From positions 1 through 60,830 of the forward strand of contig JAONAZ010000006.1 in assembly GCA_028376655.1 (NCBI GenBank): a stretch of 60,830 nt of DNA, in the 5' to 3' direction. The notes beneath the pieces are model-generated. The model made no database searches, was not told the DNA's origin, and was given only the letters and a program-made list of their open reading frames with translations. The position numbers and the translations under genes were made by a program. Below are positions 20,691-29,899 of this stretch, one piece after another (positions within the stretch are counted from its first letter, which is position 1; the number at the start of each line of letters is the position of its first letter). This DNA is from Acidimicrobiia bacterium (lineage in GTDB: Bacteria; Actinomycetota; Acidimicrobiia; Actinomarinales; Actinomarinaceae).

Positions 20691-22400
20691 ATTCCAGGCT
20701 GAGAACAAATCTTTATATATATCGTTACTACTTAAAAGATTTTCATGATTATCAAATCCAACTAATTCTCCATCTTTCATTACTAAAATTTTTTCAGCAT
20801 TTAATATAGTCTCTAGCCTGTGAGCAATGACAATGGATGTTTGATAATCAAGGAGAGTATCTGTAGCATCAAGAATTGAATTTTCAGATTCTATATCTAA
20901 ATTTGCTGTTGCCTCATCGAAAACAATAATTTCTCTTTTAGCTAGAACTGCACGAAGAAGTGCTACAAATTGTCTTTCTCCTGCTGATATATTGGACCCT
21001 CTCTCTCCAACTTCTTGACTGAGACCATTTTCATACCTATCGAACCAACCCAATACACCTATTTCATCTAACTCCTGTTCGAGTTTTATTTTTTCAGGAT
21101 TTGAATATATTAAATTATCTCTTATTGTTCCTCTAAATAAAAAGCTTTCTTGAGGAACATAGGCTATATTTTTTCTGGCCCACCTTTGACTTACATCTTG
21201 TGCTGATTCATTGTAAAATCTAACATCTCCTTCCGTAGAAAGATAGAATCTAAGAATCAGCTTTGCTATGGTACTTTTTCCTGCACCTGTCTCGCCGACA
21301 ATTGCTATTTTTTCACCTTTCATTATTGAAAAATTAACATTGTGTAAGACAGTCTCTCTACCATATGAAAAAGATACGTCTTTAAATTCAATTACCTTAC
21401 TTGAATCCATACTTGGGGATAGGGTACCGGTACTACTCAATACTGGTTCTTCATCTAAAATTGAGAATACTTTTTTCATAGAAGATCCAGCAGACCTTAA
21501 CAGGTCATAATTAAAGGAAAGCTGTATTAGGGGATCAAAAAAATAGTTTAAATAAAATAATAAAGCGACCAACTCCCCTAATGATAATGTCCCTTCAGTA
21601 ATCCTTATTGAGGCAAACCAAATTACTATAGCTATAGAAGTTACGCGTGTAATTTCAAGAAATGGAAAATAAATTGCTATATTTTTTGCTGATTGCATAT
21701 TCGCTTTTAAGTGTTCATCATTGATATTTTTAAATCTATCGAACTGTGTTTGCTCATTAGAGTAAGCTTGAATAATTCGAACTCCAGAAATTCCTTCTTG
21801 AAGTGAAGATAGCACTTGGCCAATCCACTCTCTAACTGCCCAGTATGTTTTATCAGCGTGGTTTCGAAATATTTTAGTTGCTACACCGAGCAATGGTAAT
21901 ATCAGGAATGAAAGAAATGCTAATTGGACATCCACCAAAAATACTGCAACAGTTGCACCAAAAATTGTTAATAAAGCAGTAATAACACTACTTGCACCTT
22001 CTCTAGCAAATTCATTTAGGCTCTGCATGTCAGAAGTCATTCTTGCAACAAGTACACCTGTTTTATTTTTTTCAAAATAATTAATGTCTAATGAGGCAAG
22101 ATGTCTGAAAAGTTTTTCTCGTATGCTCCTAACATATGACTCTCCAACTAATCCAATTGCTAAAAGTGCCTTACTGGCTACGAAGTAGAGTAAAACTAAT
22201 GTAATGAAGTAAAAGAAACTCTGCTCTAAAAGATATCCATAATTTGATTTTAAAACTCCATCATCAATACCTCTTGAAATTAATTGTGGACCAACCATTC
22301 TTAGTCCTGAACCAGTGAGTGCAATGAGAGAACTCCAATAGAAAGCTCTTTTTATCTCGGGTACTAATCGGAATGATCTAATAAAAGTATTGTTATTCAT
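20679..22400 (-). CDS. ABC exporter half-transporter, subunit with canonical Walker B Glu
   Basis: GETGAGKSTIAK, NISAGERQFVALLRAV, IVFDEATANLD; TMD-NBD fusion. Confidence 0.92.
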   Translation of the reverse strand: MNNNTFIRSFRLVPEIKRAFYWSSLIALTGSGLRMVGPQLISRGIDDGVLKSNYGYLLEQSFFYFITLVLLYFVASKALLAIGLVGESYVRSIREKLFRHLASLDINYFEKNKTGVLVARMTSDMQSLNEFAREGASSVITALLTIFGATVAVFLVDVQLAFLSFLILPLLGVATKIFRNHADKTYWAVREWIGQVLSSLQEGISGVRIIQAYSNEQTQFDRFKNINDEHLKANMQSAKNIAIYFPFLEITRVTSIAIVIWFASIRITEGTLSLGELVALLFYLNYFFDPLIQLSFNYDLLRSAGSSMKKVFSILDEEPVLSSTGTLSPSMDSSKVIEFKDVSFSYGRETVLHNVNFSIMKGEKIAIVGETGAGKSTIAKLILRFYLSTEGDVRFYNESAQDVSQRWARKNIAYVPQESFLFRGTIRDNLIYSNPEKIKLEQELDEIGVLGWFDRYENGLSQEVGERGSNISAGERQFVALLRAVLAKREIIVFDEATANLDIESENSILDATDTLLDYQTSIVIAHRLETILNAEKILVMKDGELVGFDNHENLLSSNDIYKDLFSAWNLSS

Positions 22401-24157
22401 TTTTTAACACCGGAAGCCTGGCTCTCAAGAAACAAAGCTTTATAACTATCGACAGTCTCTATTAATTCTGTATGGCTTCCTTGAGCTTTTACCTTACCAT
22501 TTTCAATGAACACAACATCATCACAAAGCTCAATCGTTGGAACTCGATTTGTAATTATCAGCGTCGTCATATCAGACATTACATTTTGAAGTTCATTTCT
22601 AATCTCTTCTTCAGTTGAGGCATCTACTGCTGATAATGCATCATCAAGTATTAGGACTCTAGGTTTTCTTAATATTGCGCGAGCTAAAGCAATTCTCTGT
22701 CTCTGACCTCCGGAAAGACCGTAGCCTCGTTCTCCAACTTTTGTTTCATATGATTCGGGTAGCTGAGAAATGAACTCATGAGCACGTGCTATATTTGCTG
22801 CATCTTGAATCTGCTCCTCAGAAGCTTCATCAGTACCAAGAGAGATATTTTCCCTTGCTGTATTTGAGAAAAGGAAGCTTTCTTCAAAAGCAAGGCTTAC
22901 CTCAGATCTCAACTCACTAAGTTTGACATTGCTAATATCAACACCATCAATCTGGATAAGTCCCGACTCAATGTCATAAAGTCTTGGTAGTAAATAAGCT
23001 AAAGTTGATTTTCCAGAACCTGTAGACCCAACAATTGCTACTGTTTTTTTACCTTCTATTTCAAAAGATAGGTCACTAAATATATTTTCTTTTCCATATT
23101 TGAAATTCACATTTGAAAATTTTATGGTTCCATTTCCATCTTCTGGAAATGTTGTATCTGATTTATCGTCAATAATCGTAGGTTCTTCGTCTAGTAATTC
23201 TAATATTCTAATTCCTGCTGAAACACTTGAAGGTATCTCAGATAAGAACCAAGCAGTGATTCTTAATGGCCACAACAGTAAAAAAACATACTGAGTGAAA
23301 GCAATGAAATCTCCAAGAGTTATAAGTTCATTTATTGATAAGTACCCACCTAGTAACAATACAAGTAGCGTAATGACCATTGGTATCAGCTCAAATAATG
23401 GAACGAACCTAGTTCGTAAGTTTAAATACTCTAAAGAAGTGTCATAAATATTAGATATTGCTGATTCAACTTTTGAAGATGCAAGCTCTTCATTTCCAAA
23501 TGCTTTAACAACTCTTATACCTCCAAGTTGCTCTTCCACTTCGGTAGTCATTTGTGCCTCCGCTTCTTTAACTCTCAAAGAAACGCCCATTGCTTTTGCT
23601 GAAAAGTTTGATGCTAGCCACAATACTGCAGGAATCGAAAGCAAAACCATAGATCCAAGAGGTAAACTCAAGCTCAAAAGTGTGATGCTTAAAATAATTA
23701 ATAATAGGATATTTGCTGTTGCTAGTGGAGCGATAGCAAAAGCTAATCGAACTTGGGAAGCATCACTTGATGCCCTAGCCATTAGCTCACCAGTTGGAAC
23801 TTTGTCATGGAAATTAAATGCAAGTTTTTGCATATGTGTAAAAATTCTATTTCTAATGCCAGCTTCTACATTGTAAGAAACATCCATAGAATAAAATCGA
23901 CGTATACCGATTGTTGTTGCACGTATGTATCCAATAATTAACATAAAAGAAATAAGTACTATAAGAATCTGTCGATCCTGTTCAACGATACCTTCATCAA
24001 TAATTCTTTTAATCAGGTAGGGCTGAATAACTATTAGAAAACACCATACAACAGCTGAAAGCATTGATACAAGAAAACTTCGTTTATTTTCCAATACACC
24101 CTCTTTGTAAAATGAAAGTGCTTTTTTAAATTCTGGTGTTTTGAAGACATTAAACAT
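22397..24157 (-). CDS. ABC exporter half-transporter, degenerate-site subunit
   Basis: GSTGSGKSTLAY, YGLSGGQRQRIALARA, LILDDALSAVD (Asp in place of catalytic Glu); overlaps partner gene by 4 nt. Confidence 0.92.
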   Translation of the reverse strand: MFNVFKTPEFKKALSFYKEGVLENKRSFLVSMLSAVVWCFLIVIQPYLIKRIIDEGIVEQDRQILIVLISFMLIIGYIRATTIGIRRFYSMDVSYNVEAGIRNRIFTHMQKLAFNFHDKVPTGELMARASSDASQVRLAFAIAPLATANILLLIILSITLLSLSLPLGSMVLLSIPAVLWLASNFSAKAMGVSLRVKEAEAQMTTEVEEQLGGIRVVKAFGNEELASSKVESAISNIYDTSLEYLNLRTRFVPLFELIPMVITLLVLLLGGYLSINELITLGDFIAFTQYVFLLLWPLRITAWFLSEIPSSVSAGIRILELLDEEPTIIDDKSDTTFPEDGNGTIKFSNVNFKYGKENIFSDLSFEIEGKKTVAIVGSTGSGKSTLAYLLPRLYDIESGLIQIDGVDISNVKLSELRSEVSLAFEESFLFSNTARENISLGTDEASEEQIQDAANIARAHEFISQLPESYETKVGERGYGLSGGQRQRIALARAILRKPRVLILDDALSAVDASTEEEIRNELQNVMSDMTTLIITNRVPTIELCDDVVFIENGKVKAQGSHTELIETVDSYKALFLESQASGVKK

Positions 24158-24241
24158 TAGTTCATTTTATACGAATTTAGGATTTATAAATAAATGTAGA
24201 AGACTTTGTGCATTATTTCACAAGCATATTACTCTAATCTT

Positions 24242-25759
24242 ATGAATGAAGTTCTAGATAGCAAAATACAAAAAGTATTAGATTCTGCCGACAGAATGTT
24301 CATCGCTACAAGTGTTGGTGGGAACTCTTCAGGCGCCTCAGTTTTTTTTAGTAGAGATGGTGAAGATCTTGTATTTTTTACTTTCAATCCAACAAGAAAA
24401 GCTGAACAAATTAGATTAAACCCCAGAGTACATGTAGTCATATGGCCAAAGGGCCAAGAAGGCATTGAAGGTTTACAAATTGATGGAGAATGCTACAAAA
24501 TTAAAGATGAGGATGAAAAAAAGAAGGCTTACGAATTAGTTCTTGAGACCACTGAGGCATTCAAAGAGTATATGGAAGATGAATTTCTCATTAAAAATGA
24601 TGTTGTCGGATACTACAGAGTGAAGCCAACAACTATCAAATATGTTAACTTTTTTGAAGAAGAACAATTTCAGTGGAAGACTATTCCTGGTAACAAAACT
24701 TCCGCATTAAAAATGGCATTCAAACTTGGTTTAAAAAGAATTAGTTTGTGGTTGAGAACAGTTAGAGCCCCCTTTCTAACGGCTACATTTGCTCCAATAT
24801 TTATTGGCGCAGCCGTAGCATGGAGCGATCTCAAAGATAATGGTATTGCCGAGAGCTGGTCATGGAAAATGTTCTGGTTAGTTCTCGGTGGTGCATCTTT
24901 AGCTCAAATTGCAACAAACTCCTCAAATGACTTTTTTGATCATACATCAAATGCTGATGAAATTAACAAAGTAGCTAGTCCTTTCAATGGTGGAAGTAGA
25001 GTAATTCAAGTTGGACTGATGACACCTGGACAAGTACTGATCACTGCTTTAGTCAGCATTATGGGTACTGTTGGAATTGGCTTGTACCTTAATGAACAAG
25101 TAAGTGGTAATTACTTTGGTAACACCCCTATTTTATGGACTGGTGTAATTGGAACATTTTTAGCTTTAGGTTATACAGGAGATCCAGTAAGACTGGGCTA
25201 CAAAGGATTTGGAGAAATAGCTATAGCGCTTGGATTTGGCCCAATCATGGTTATGGGTGCACACTATGTGTTGACCTCTCCTATCCATAATAACGATATA
25301 AATCAATGGAATTGGATTGAAGCACTTATAGCTTCTGTTCCAATAGGGATATTGGTTATGCTTATTGTTTGGATTAATCAATTCCAAGATGCTCCCTCGG
25401 ATGCGGCTGTTGGTAAAAACACATGGGTAGTACGAACAGCAGTCGATGATGGCTGGATGCGACTCGAAAAGCCACTTTCTTTATATAAACAATTCATGGT
25501 TGAAGCTTTTCTCTCTGTTGCAGCTATTGGTCTCTTAGGTCTCTTTACAGATTTCGGAACCGTCTATGCTTTTGCTGCTTTATTACCCGTCCTACTTGTT
25601 TGGAAAGCCTTTAAAATGGCTGATGAATGGATGATCAAGTGGAATGACCCTAATGCTGATCGACAAAAAGTGCCTTATGAGCTCTTACTTGTCAATGTAT
25701 CAACAATAGGTATTCATTTTTTAACAGGAATTTTACTTTCTGTTGCCTACATACTCTAG
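24242..25759 (+). CDS. Fusion: N-terminal PPOX-like FMN-binding split barrel + C-terminal UbiA/MenA-type prenyltransferase
   Basis: N-term DSADRMFIATSVGGNSSGASVFFSRDGEDLVFFTF...; C-term RTVRAPFLTATFAPIFIGAA, NDFFDHTSNADE, SPFNGGSRVIQ, YTGDPVRLGYKGFGE, NQFQDAPSDAAVGKNTWVVR. Confidence 0.82.
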   Translation: MNEVLDSKIQKVLDSADRMFIATSVGGNSSGASVFFSRDGEDLVFFTFNPTRKAEQIRLNPRVHVVIWPKGQEGIEGLQIDGECYKIKDEDEKKKAYELVLETTEAFKEYMEDEFLIKNDVVGYYRVKPTTIKYVNFFEEEQFQWKTIPGNKTSALKMAFKLGLKRISLWLRTVRAPFLTATFAPIFIGAAVAWSDLKDNGIAESWSWKMFWLVLGGASLAQIATNSSNDFFDHTSNADEINKVASPFNGGSRVIQVGLMTPGQVLITALVSIMGTVGIGLYLNEQVSGNYFGNTPILWTGVIGTFLALGYTGDPVRLGYKGFGEIAIALGFGPIMVMGAHYVLTSPIHNNDINQWNWIEALIASVPIGILVMLIVWINQFQDAPSDAAVGKNTWVVRTAVDDGWMRLEKPLSLYKQFMVEAFLSVAAIGLLGLFTDFGTVYAFAALLPVLLVWKAFKMADEWMIKWNDPNADRQKVPYELLLVNVSTIGIHFLTGILLSVAYIL

Positions 25760-26387
25760 ATTGCCTAAGTCTGCTAATTTCTCAAAAATATACAGATTCT
25801 ATGATGGCATAAACTCTCTACTCACACTTGGGTTTGATAAATCCTGGAGAGAAAAAGCGTCTCAGCAACTTACTGGTTCAACTGTTTTAGACCTTGGTAG
25901 TGGTACTGGTGCGGCTGAAAAACAACTTATTGGCTATGAAGTGACGGCATTAGATCCTGATGAAAGAATGTTGTCTTTAAATAATTTTTCTAATAAGATT
26001 TTAGGCTCTGCAGAGGCCTTACCTTTCGACGATAAATCTTTTGATAATATCTACTGTGCATTCGTCTGGAGAAATGTCTCAGATACTGATAAAGCTTTTA
26101 AAGAAATAAAAAGAGTTCTTAAAGATGACGGTAACTTTGTGTTGCTTGATATGACGAGGCCATTAAATATGTTCACCAAAAGATTGCATAAGTTGGGCAC
26201 ATTCATAACGTTACATTTGATTGGTATCGTAACATTCAGCTTTAAACAATATAGATTTCTTTACACGTCTTTAGACAAACTAGAAGCTCCTGAATCATTT
26301 CTTAAAGAATCTGGATTCAATAGCTACACCCTCGAGAGAATGGGAATATTTGGTTTTGTATATTTATCTGTACTGAAAAAAAGCTAG
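25743..26387 (+). CDS. UbiE/MenG-like SAM-dependent methyltransferase
   Basis: FSKIYRFYDGINSLLTLGFDKSWREKA, VLDLGSGTGAAE, ALPFDDKSFDNIYCAFVWRNVSD. Confidence 0.85.
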   Translation: MPTYSRLPKSANFSKIYRFYDGINSLLTLGFDKSWREKASQQLTGSTVLDLGSGTGAAEKQLIGYEVTALDPDERMLSLNNFSNKILGSAEALPFDDKSFDNIYCAFVWRNVSDTDKAFKEIKRVLKDDGNFVLLDMTRPLNMFTKRLHKLGTFITLHLIGIVTFSFKQYRFLYTSLDKLEAPESFLKESGFNSYTLERMGIFGFVYLSVLKKS

Positions 26388-26393
26388 ATGCTT

Positions 26394-27026
26394 TTATCTG
26401 CTTTCTAAAGCTAGCTGAACTAAAAGTTGACCAACTGCGTCTTGTGGTAAGCTACCAGTTCTTCGTGCCTTAACATTTAATTCATTATCAAGAAATACCC
26501 AGTATGGAAATGATGTAAGACCATATGCATCTCCAATTTTTTTATCTAGATCATATATCTGAGTTTCACTCCAGCCTTCTCTTTCTAGCCAATCGTGAGG
26601 AGGATAATTACCTCTTGATCTGTCAATTGAAGTGGCAACTGCAATTATATCTATACCCTCTGGAACTCCTATAGTATCAATCCATTCTTGTACAGATGGA
26701 ACTTCTGCTTGGCAGTAATTACACCAATGAGCAAGAAAAAGTATAGCTTTAGCATTACCATTTTTTTCAAGTGCGATTATTTCAGAATTTTCATTTGGTC
26801 CAGAAAACGTTGGAGCTGAAAGCCCAATTGCAACATTATCATCATTTTCACCAGCATAAGTTGGTAGCGGATCTCCTGTAACAGTGGTCTCTCCTTCTGG
26901 AAGACCAGCAGTTAAAGGTTCAGTACTTAAAGTAACCCCTACTGCGACAGCAAAGCCAATCACTAAGAGAACACCTGCGGCTATTAAGAAATTTTTATTC
27001 AATGTTTTGTCTCCTTGCATAGTCAT
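26394..27026 (-). CDS. Membrane-anchored TlpA/ResA-like thiol-disulfide oxidoreductase
   Basis: N-term TM, FLAHWCNYCQAEVPSVQ (CxxC), GLTSFPYWVFLD cis-Pro region. Confidence 0.88.
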   Translation of the reverse strand: MTMQGDKTLNKNFLIAAGVLLVIGFAVAVGVTLSTEPLTAGLPEGETTVTGDPLPTYAGENDDNVAIGLSAPTFSGPNENSEIIALEKNGNAKAILFLAHWCNYCQAEVPSVQEWIDTIGVPEGIDIIAVATSIDRSRGNYPPHDWLEREGWSETQIYDLDKKIGDAYGLTSFPYWVFLDNELNVKARRTGSLPQDAVGQLLVQLALESR

Positions 27027-27513
27027 AATACAATAAAGATATAAATATCGTTAAAAACCCAGTAGCACCCATTACTGGAATACTAATAAAACCGAATATG
27101 TCTACATATTTGAGATTACATGGAATGTCTACTGCGCAAGACCCTCCACCGCCACCACCATTTTGAAGATAAATATGGTACAAACTAACAAAGAGGCCAC
27201 CTAAACTAATAAAGCCAAATTTGTATAAATCCTTTTTAAAAAGTGAAAGAATAAGTATTAATGCTATTGGATACATTAAATAACGTTGGTACCAGCAAAA
27301 TTTACATGGGATAAATCCAACAACTTCAGAGTAAATAATACTTCCAACGGCAGAGAAAGTAGCGACACTTGTTGCGAAGTATAAAAACTGATCAGTAATA
27401 AATTTATTAAAAGTTTTTTTCGTTATATATAGGTATAGAATGCCTGTCGAGATTATCCATGCAGTGACTGTAAAAAACCCAAAGAGAGTATTGAAAAAAA
27501 TAATTTTATCCAT
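26995..27513 (-). CDS. DsbB/BdbC-like disulfide bond formation membrane protein
   Basis: FIPCKFCWYQRYLMYPIALIL, second Cys pair GSCAVDIPC; 4 TM; overlaps TlpA-like gene. Confidence 0.9.
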   Translation of the reverse strand: MDKIIFFNTLFGFFTVTAWIISTGILYLYITKKTFNKFITDQFLYFATSVATFSAVGSIIYSEVVGFIPCKFCWYQRYLMYPIALILILSLFKKDLYKFGFISLGGLFVSLYHIYLQNGGGGGGSCAVDIPCNLKYVDIFGFISIPVMGATGFLTIFISLLYYDYARRQNIE

Positions 27514-27531
27514 GACCATAATTGTACCTAT

Positions 27532-27563
27532 AAAAAAAGATAGGCGGACATTGCCGCCTATCT
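27532..27563 (-). terminator. Rho-independent terminator of the rhodopsin gene
   Basis: Perfect 10-bp stem AGATAGGCGG / CCGCCTATCT, 6-nt loop, followed on the minus strand by T7. Confidence 0.9.
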
Positions 27564-27585
27564 ATAAATTTAATAAGAGTTAAAG

Positions 27586-28251
27586 TTAGACTTTTTCTCC
27601 TGATTGAACTTTTGCCATATTAAGAACTAATACACCAAGACCGACTTTGTTAATAATGTCAGCAACTGTGTATAGAAGCTCTCTCAAGTCCATTAAGTCT
27701 GGACTCACTGCTGGTGCTAAGAATCCTAATGGATAGATTATCCAACCAATAAGAATAAGATTCTTGATTTTTTGGAATGCTTCACCTGCATCACCTGTTA
27801 GTGATGTACCTTCAGCTTGTAGTGCTCTCATTAGAAATGCATAAGCAACCATCGATACTACAAAACCAGTCCAGTATTGTGCATCTCCAGCTTCTGCTGA
27901 TACTTCTCCGTAATATCCTCCACCAATCATTACAAGTGCAGCTGCACCCATAGTTCTGACTTTTTGGGCATACTCTGCACCTTTAGATGTTACTGCAAGA
28001 ACTTCTACGAACATTAATGGAACGGTTAGTACCCAATCAACATATCGCAAAGGTGTGTCAAAGTCTCCTGATGCAAAAGATACTGTCATTTTTTGGTAGT
28101 GATACCATGCAATTCCAGTCACTAATGCTGAGATATATACACCTCTTCTGAATTTCGGATCAACTTCTCTTGATGACATCAGTAAATATACTGTTCCTGC
28201 AAGCATACCTGCAGTTGCCACCATAAAGAGTCTGTATGTAAGTTCGGCCAT
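27586..28251 (-). CDS. Proton-pumping type-1 rhodopsin (MACRhodopsin / proteorhodopsin-like)
   Basis: ALVTGIAWYHYQKM; RYVDWVLTVPLMFVE (Asp-Thr-Glu pump motif, Met at the tuning position); helix G ADIINKVGLG retinal Lys; AAGGAG SD upstream. Confidence 0.96.
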   Translation of the reverse strand: MAELTYRLFMVATAGMLAGTVYLLMSSREVDPKFRRGVYISALVTGIAWYHYQKMTVSFASGDFDTPLRYVDWVLTVPLMFVEVLAVTSKGAEYAQKVRTMGAAALVMIGGGYYGEVSAEAGDAQYWTGFVVSMVAYAFLMRALQAEGTSLTGDAGEAFQKIKNLILIGWIIYPLGFLAPAVSPDLMDLRELLYTVADIINKVGLGVLVLNMAKVQSGEKV

Positions 28252-28357
28252 TTTTAAGCGTCTCCTTTATATAGCTTTTAAATATCTTATAATCACAATA
28301 TAGCACGCTTGTGAAATAATTCACATGATTTTGGGTATTTTTAACTTTGCAGGTTAT

Positions 28358-29827
28358 CTATATTTTGGAGCCGTATTTTTCAAGATAACCGCCAAGTTTA
28401 AATTTCTTAGCAGTATTTTCAGAGGTCATATAACGAATTTTTCCATAAATTTTTCTTTCTGGCCCCCACGCTCTATCGTACCTGCCTAGTGACCAGAATA
28501 CCCCTGAGTATGAATTTGGATCTCTACCATCTAAAGCAAATCTATCATTTAAATCAATCATATACGACAAAGCTAATTTAGGATTTGGTGCCCACTCTAA
28601 TATTTTTTTTGCCCAGAGCATTCTTAAATAATTATGAATAATACCCTCTTCTCTTAATTGTGTTTGAGCTGCATTCCATATTTCATCATGAGTTTCAGAA
28701 TTGACTAATTGTTGTAGTGAATAAACATACTCTCTGGGATCATTCGCATGTTCCTCTAGAGTTTTAATTGCCCATTCTGGAAGCGAGGAATACTGGTCAT
28801 AATTGGCTCGCGTAACGCAAGTATGATATCCAAGTTCTCTCCACGTAATAAGCTCGTCAAAGAAACTTTCTAAATTCTCTGATCCGCCCCACCAACCTTG
28901 CCTTCTCCCAACAAAAGCAGGGTTAACATTTTCCATAGACCAGGATTCGAGTTCATTAACTTTGACAAAAATTTCATATGGCGAAATATGGCCAGCGTGT
29001 AAATACGGTGATAGTTGACTACTTGCATCTTCAGATGGATGACTTCTTAATGTTGCGTAATCCTTGTACCCATTTTCTAAAAAGTAATCTAAACGCTCTT
29101 TTGCTTTTTTATAGCCTCCAATAATGGGGCTCTCTTTGACAGTTTTATCGATATTTAAATTGTTTAAAAAGTCTTCTTGATTGAATGTTTCGAAATTTAT
29201 TTTATTCCACTTACTATCTATATCTTTGATTAACTTATCATCAAATTCCACCTCTAATTTGTTAAGAGGATTCTCTTCAGGAACATCCACAAGAAAATCT
29301 AATAGATTTTTATGCATGTATCTGCGAAAGTCATGAGCCCTTACATACTCTTTTTCCGCAATACGAATTGGAATTAGTCCATTGGCATCGATAATTTCAT
29401 AGCGTATGTTAATAACTCCTTTTGCTTTTGCAGTCATTTGAGGAACAAAATAGGTTGGGTAATCATCAGTGACTACTACGGCAGCTTTTGAAGATAGTAT
29501 CGTAAGGAGATCTTCACTTGCATTTGGTGTTTCCTCTGCGTATGGGTAGTAAAAAGCTTTAGTTTTTGAAATATCTTCATCAATATCCTTCATACCCTCA
29601 AGAAAGAATTTATGGAACCTTACGCTGGACATTGGATAATCAAGAATTAATGGATCGAAAATCAGTAGTGGTTTATTAAGTTTATTTGCCCATTCGACAG
29701 CACGTTGAAGGGCAAAGTTATACGATGTTCTTTTAAAATTTATTACCCAATAAAGAACGAATTCTTTATCAATATCTGGCTCAATATCTTTTAATGCAGT
29801 AATTCTGTTATCAGGTACGAGATTCAT
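28358..29827 (-). CDS. Class II deoxyribodipyrimidine (CPD) photolyase
   Basis: HNYLRMLWAKKILEWAPNPKLALSYMIDLNDRFALDGRDPNSYSGVFWSLGRYDRAWGPERKIYGKIRYM. Confidence 0.95.
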   Translation of the reverse strand: MNLVPDNRITALKDIEPDIDKEFVLYWVINFKRTSYNFALQRAVEWANKLNKPLLIFDPLILDYPMSSVRFHKFFLEGMKDIDEDISKTKAFYYPYAEETPNASEDLLTILSSKAAVVVTDDYPTYFVPQMTAKAKGVINIRYEIIDANGLIPIRIAEKEYVRAHDFRRYMHKNLLDFLVDVPEENPLNKLEVEFDDKLIKDIDSKWNKINFETFNQEDFLNNLNIDKTVKESPIIGGYKKAKERLDYFLENGYKDYATLRSHPSEDASSQLSPYLHAGHISPYEIFVKVNELESWSMENVNPAFVGRRQGWWGGSENLESFFDELITWRELGYHTCVTRANYDQYSSLPEWAIKTLEEHANDPREYVYSLQQLVNSETHDEIWNAAQTQLREEGIIHNYLRMLWAKKILEWAPNPKLALSYMIDLNDRFALDGRDPNSYSGVFWSLGRYDRAWGPERKIYGKIRYMTSENTAKKFKLGGYLEKYGSKI

Positions 29828-29899
29828 TAATCAAGTATAAATATAAAATGAACTTTAAATCAGAGAGTTTAATTTTAAAATAGGATTGATGTAGATTAT

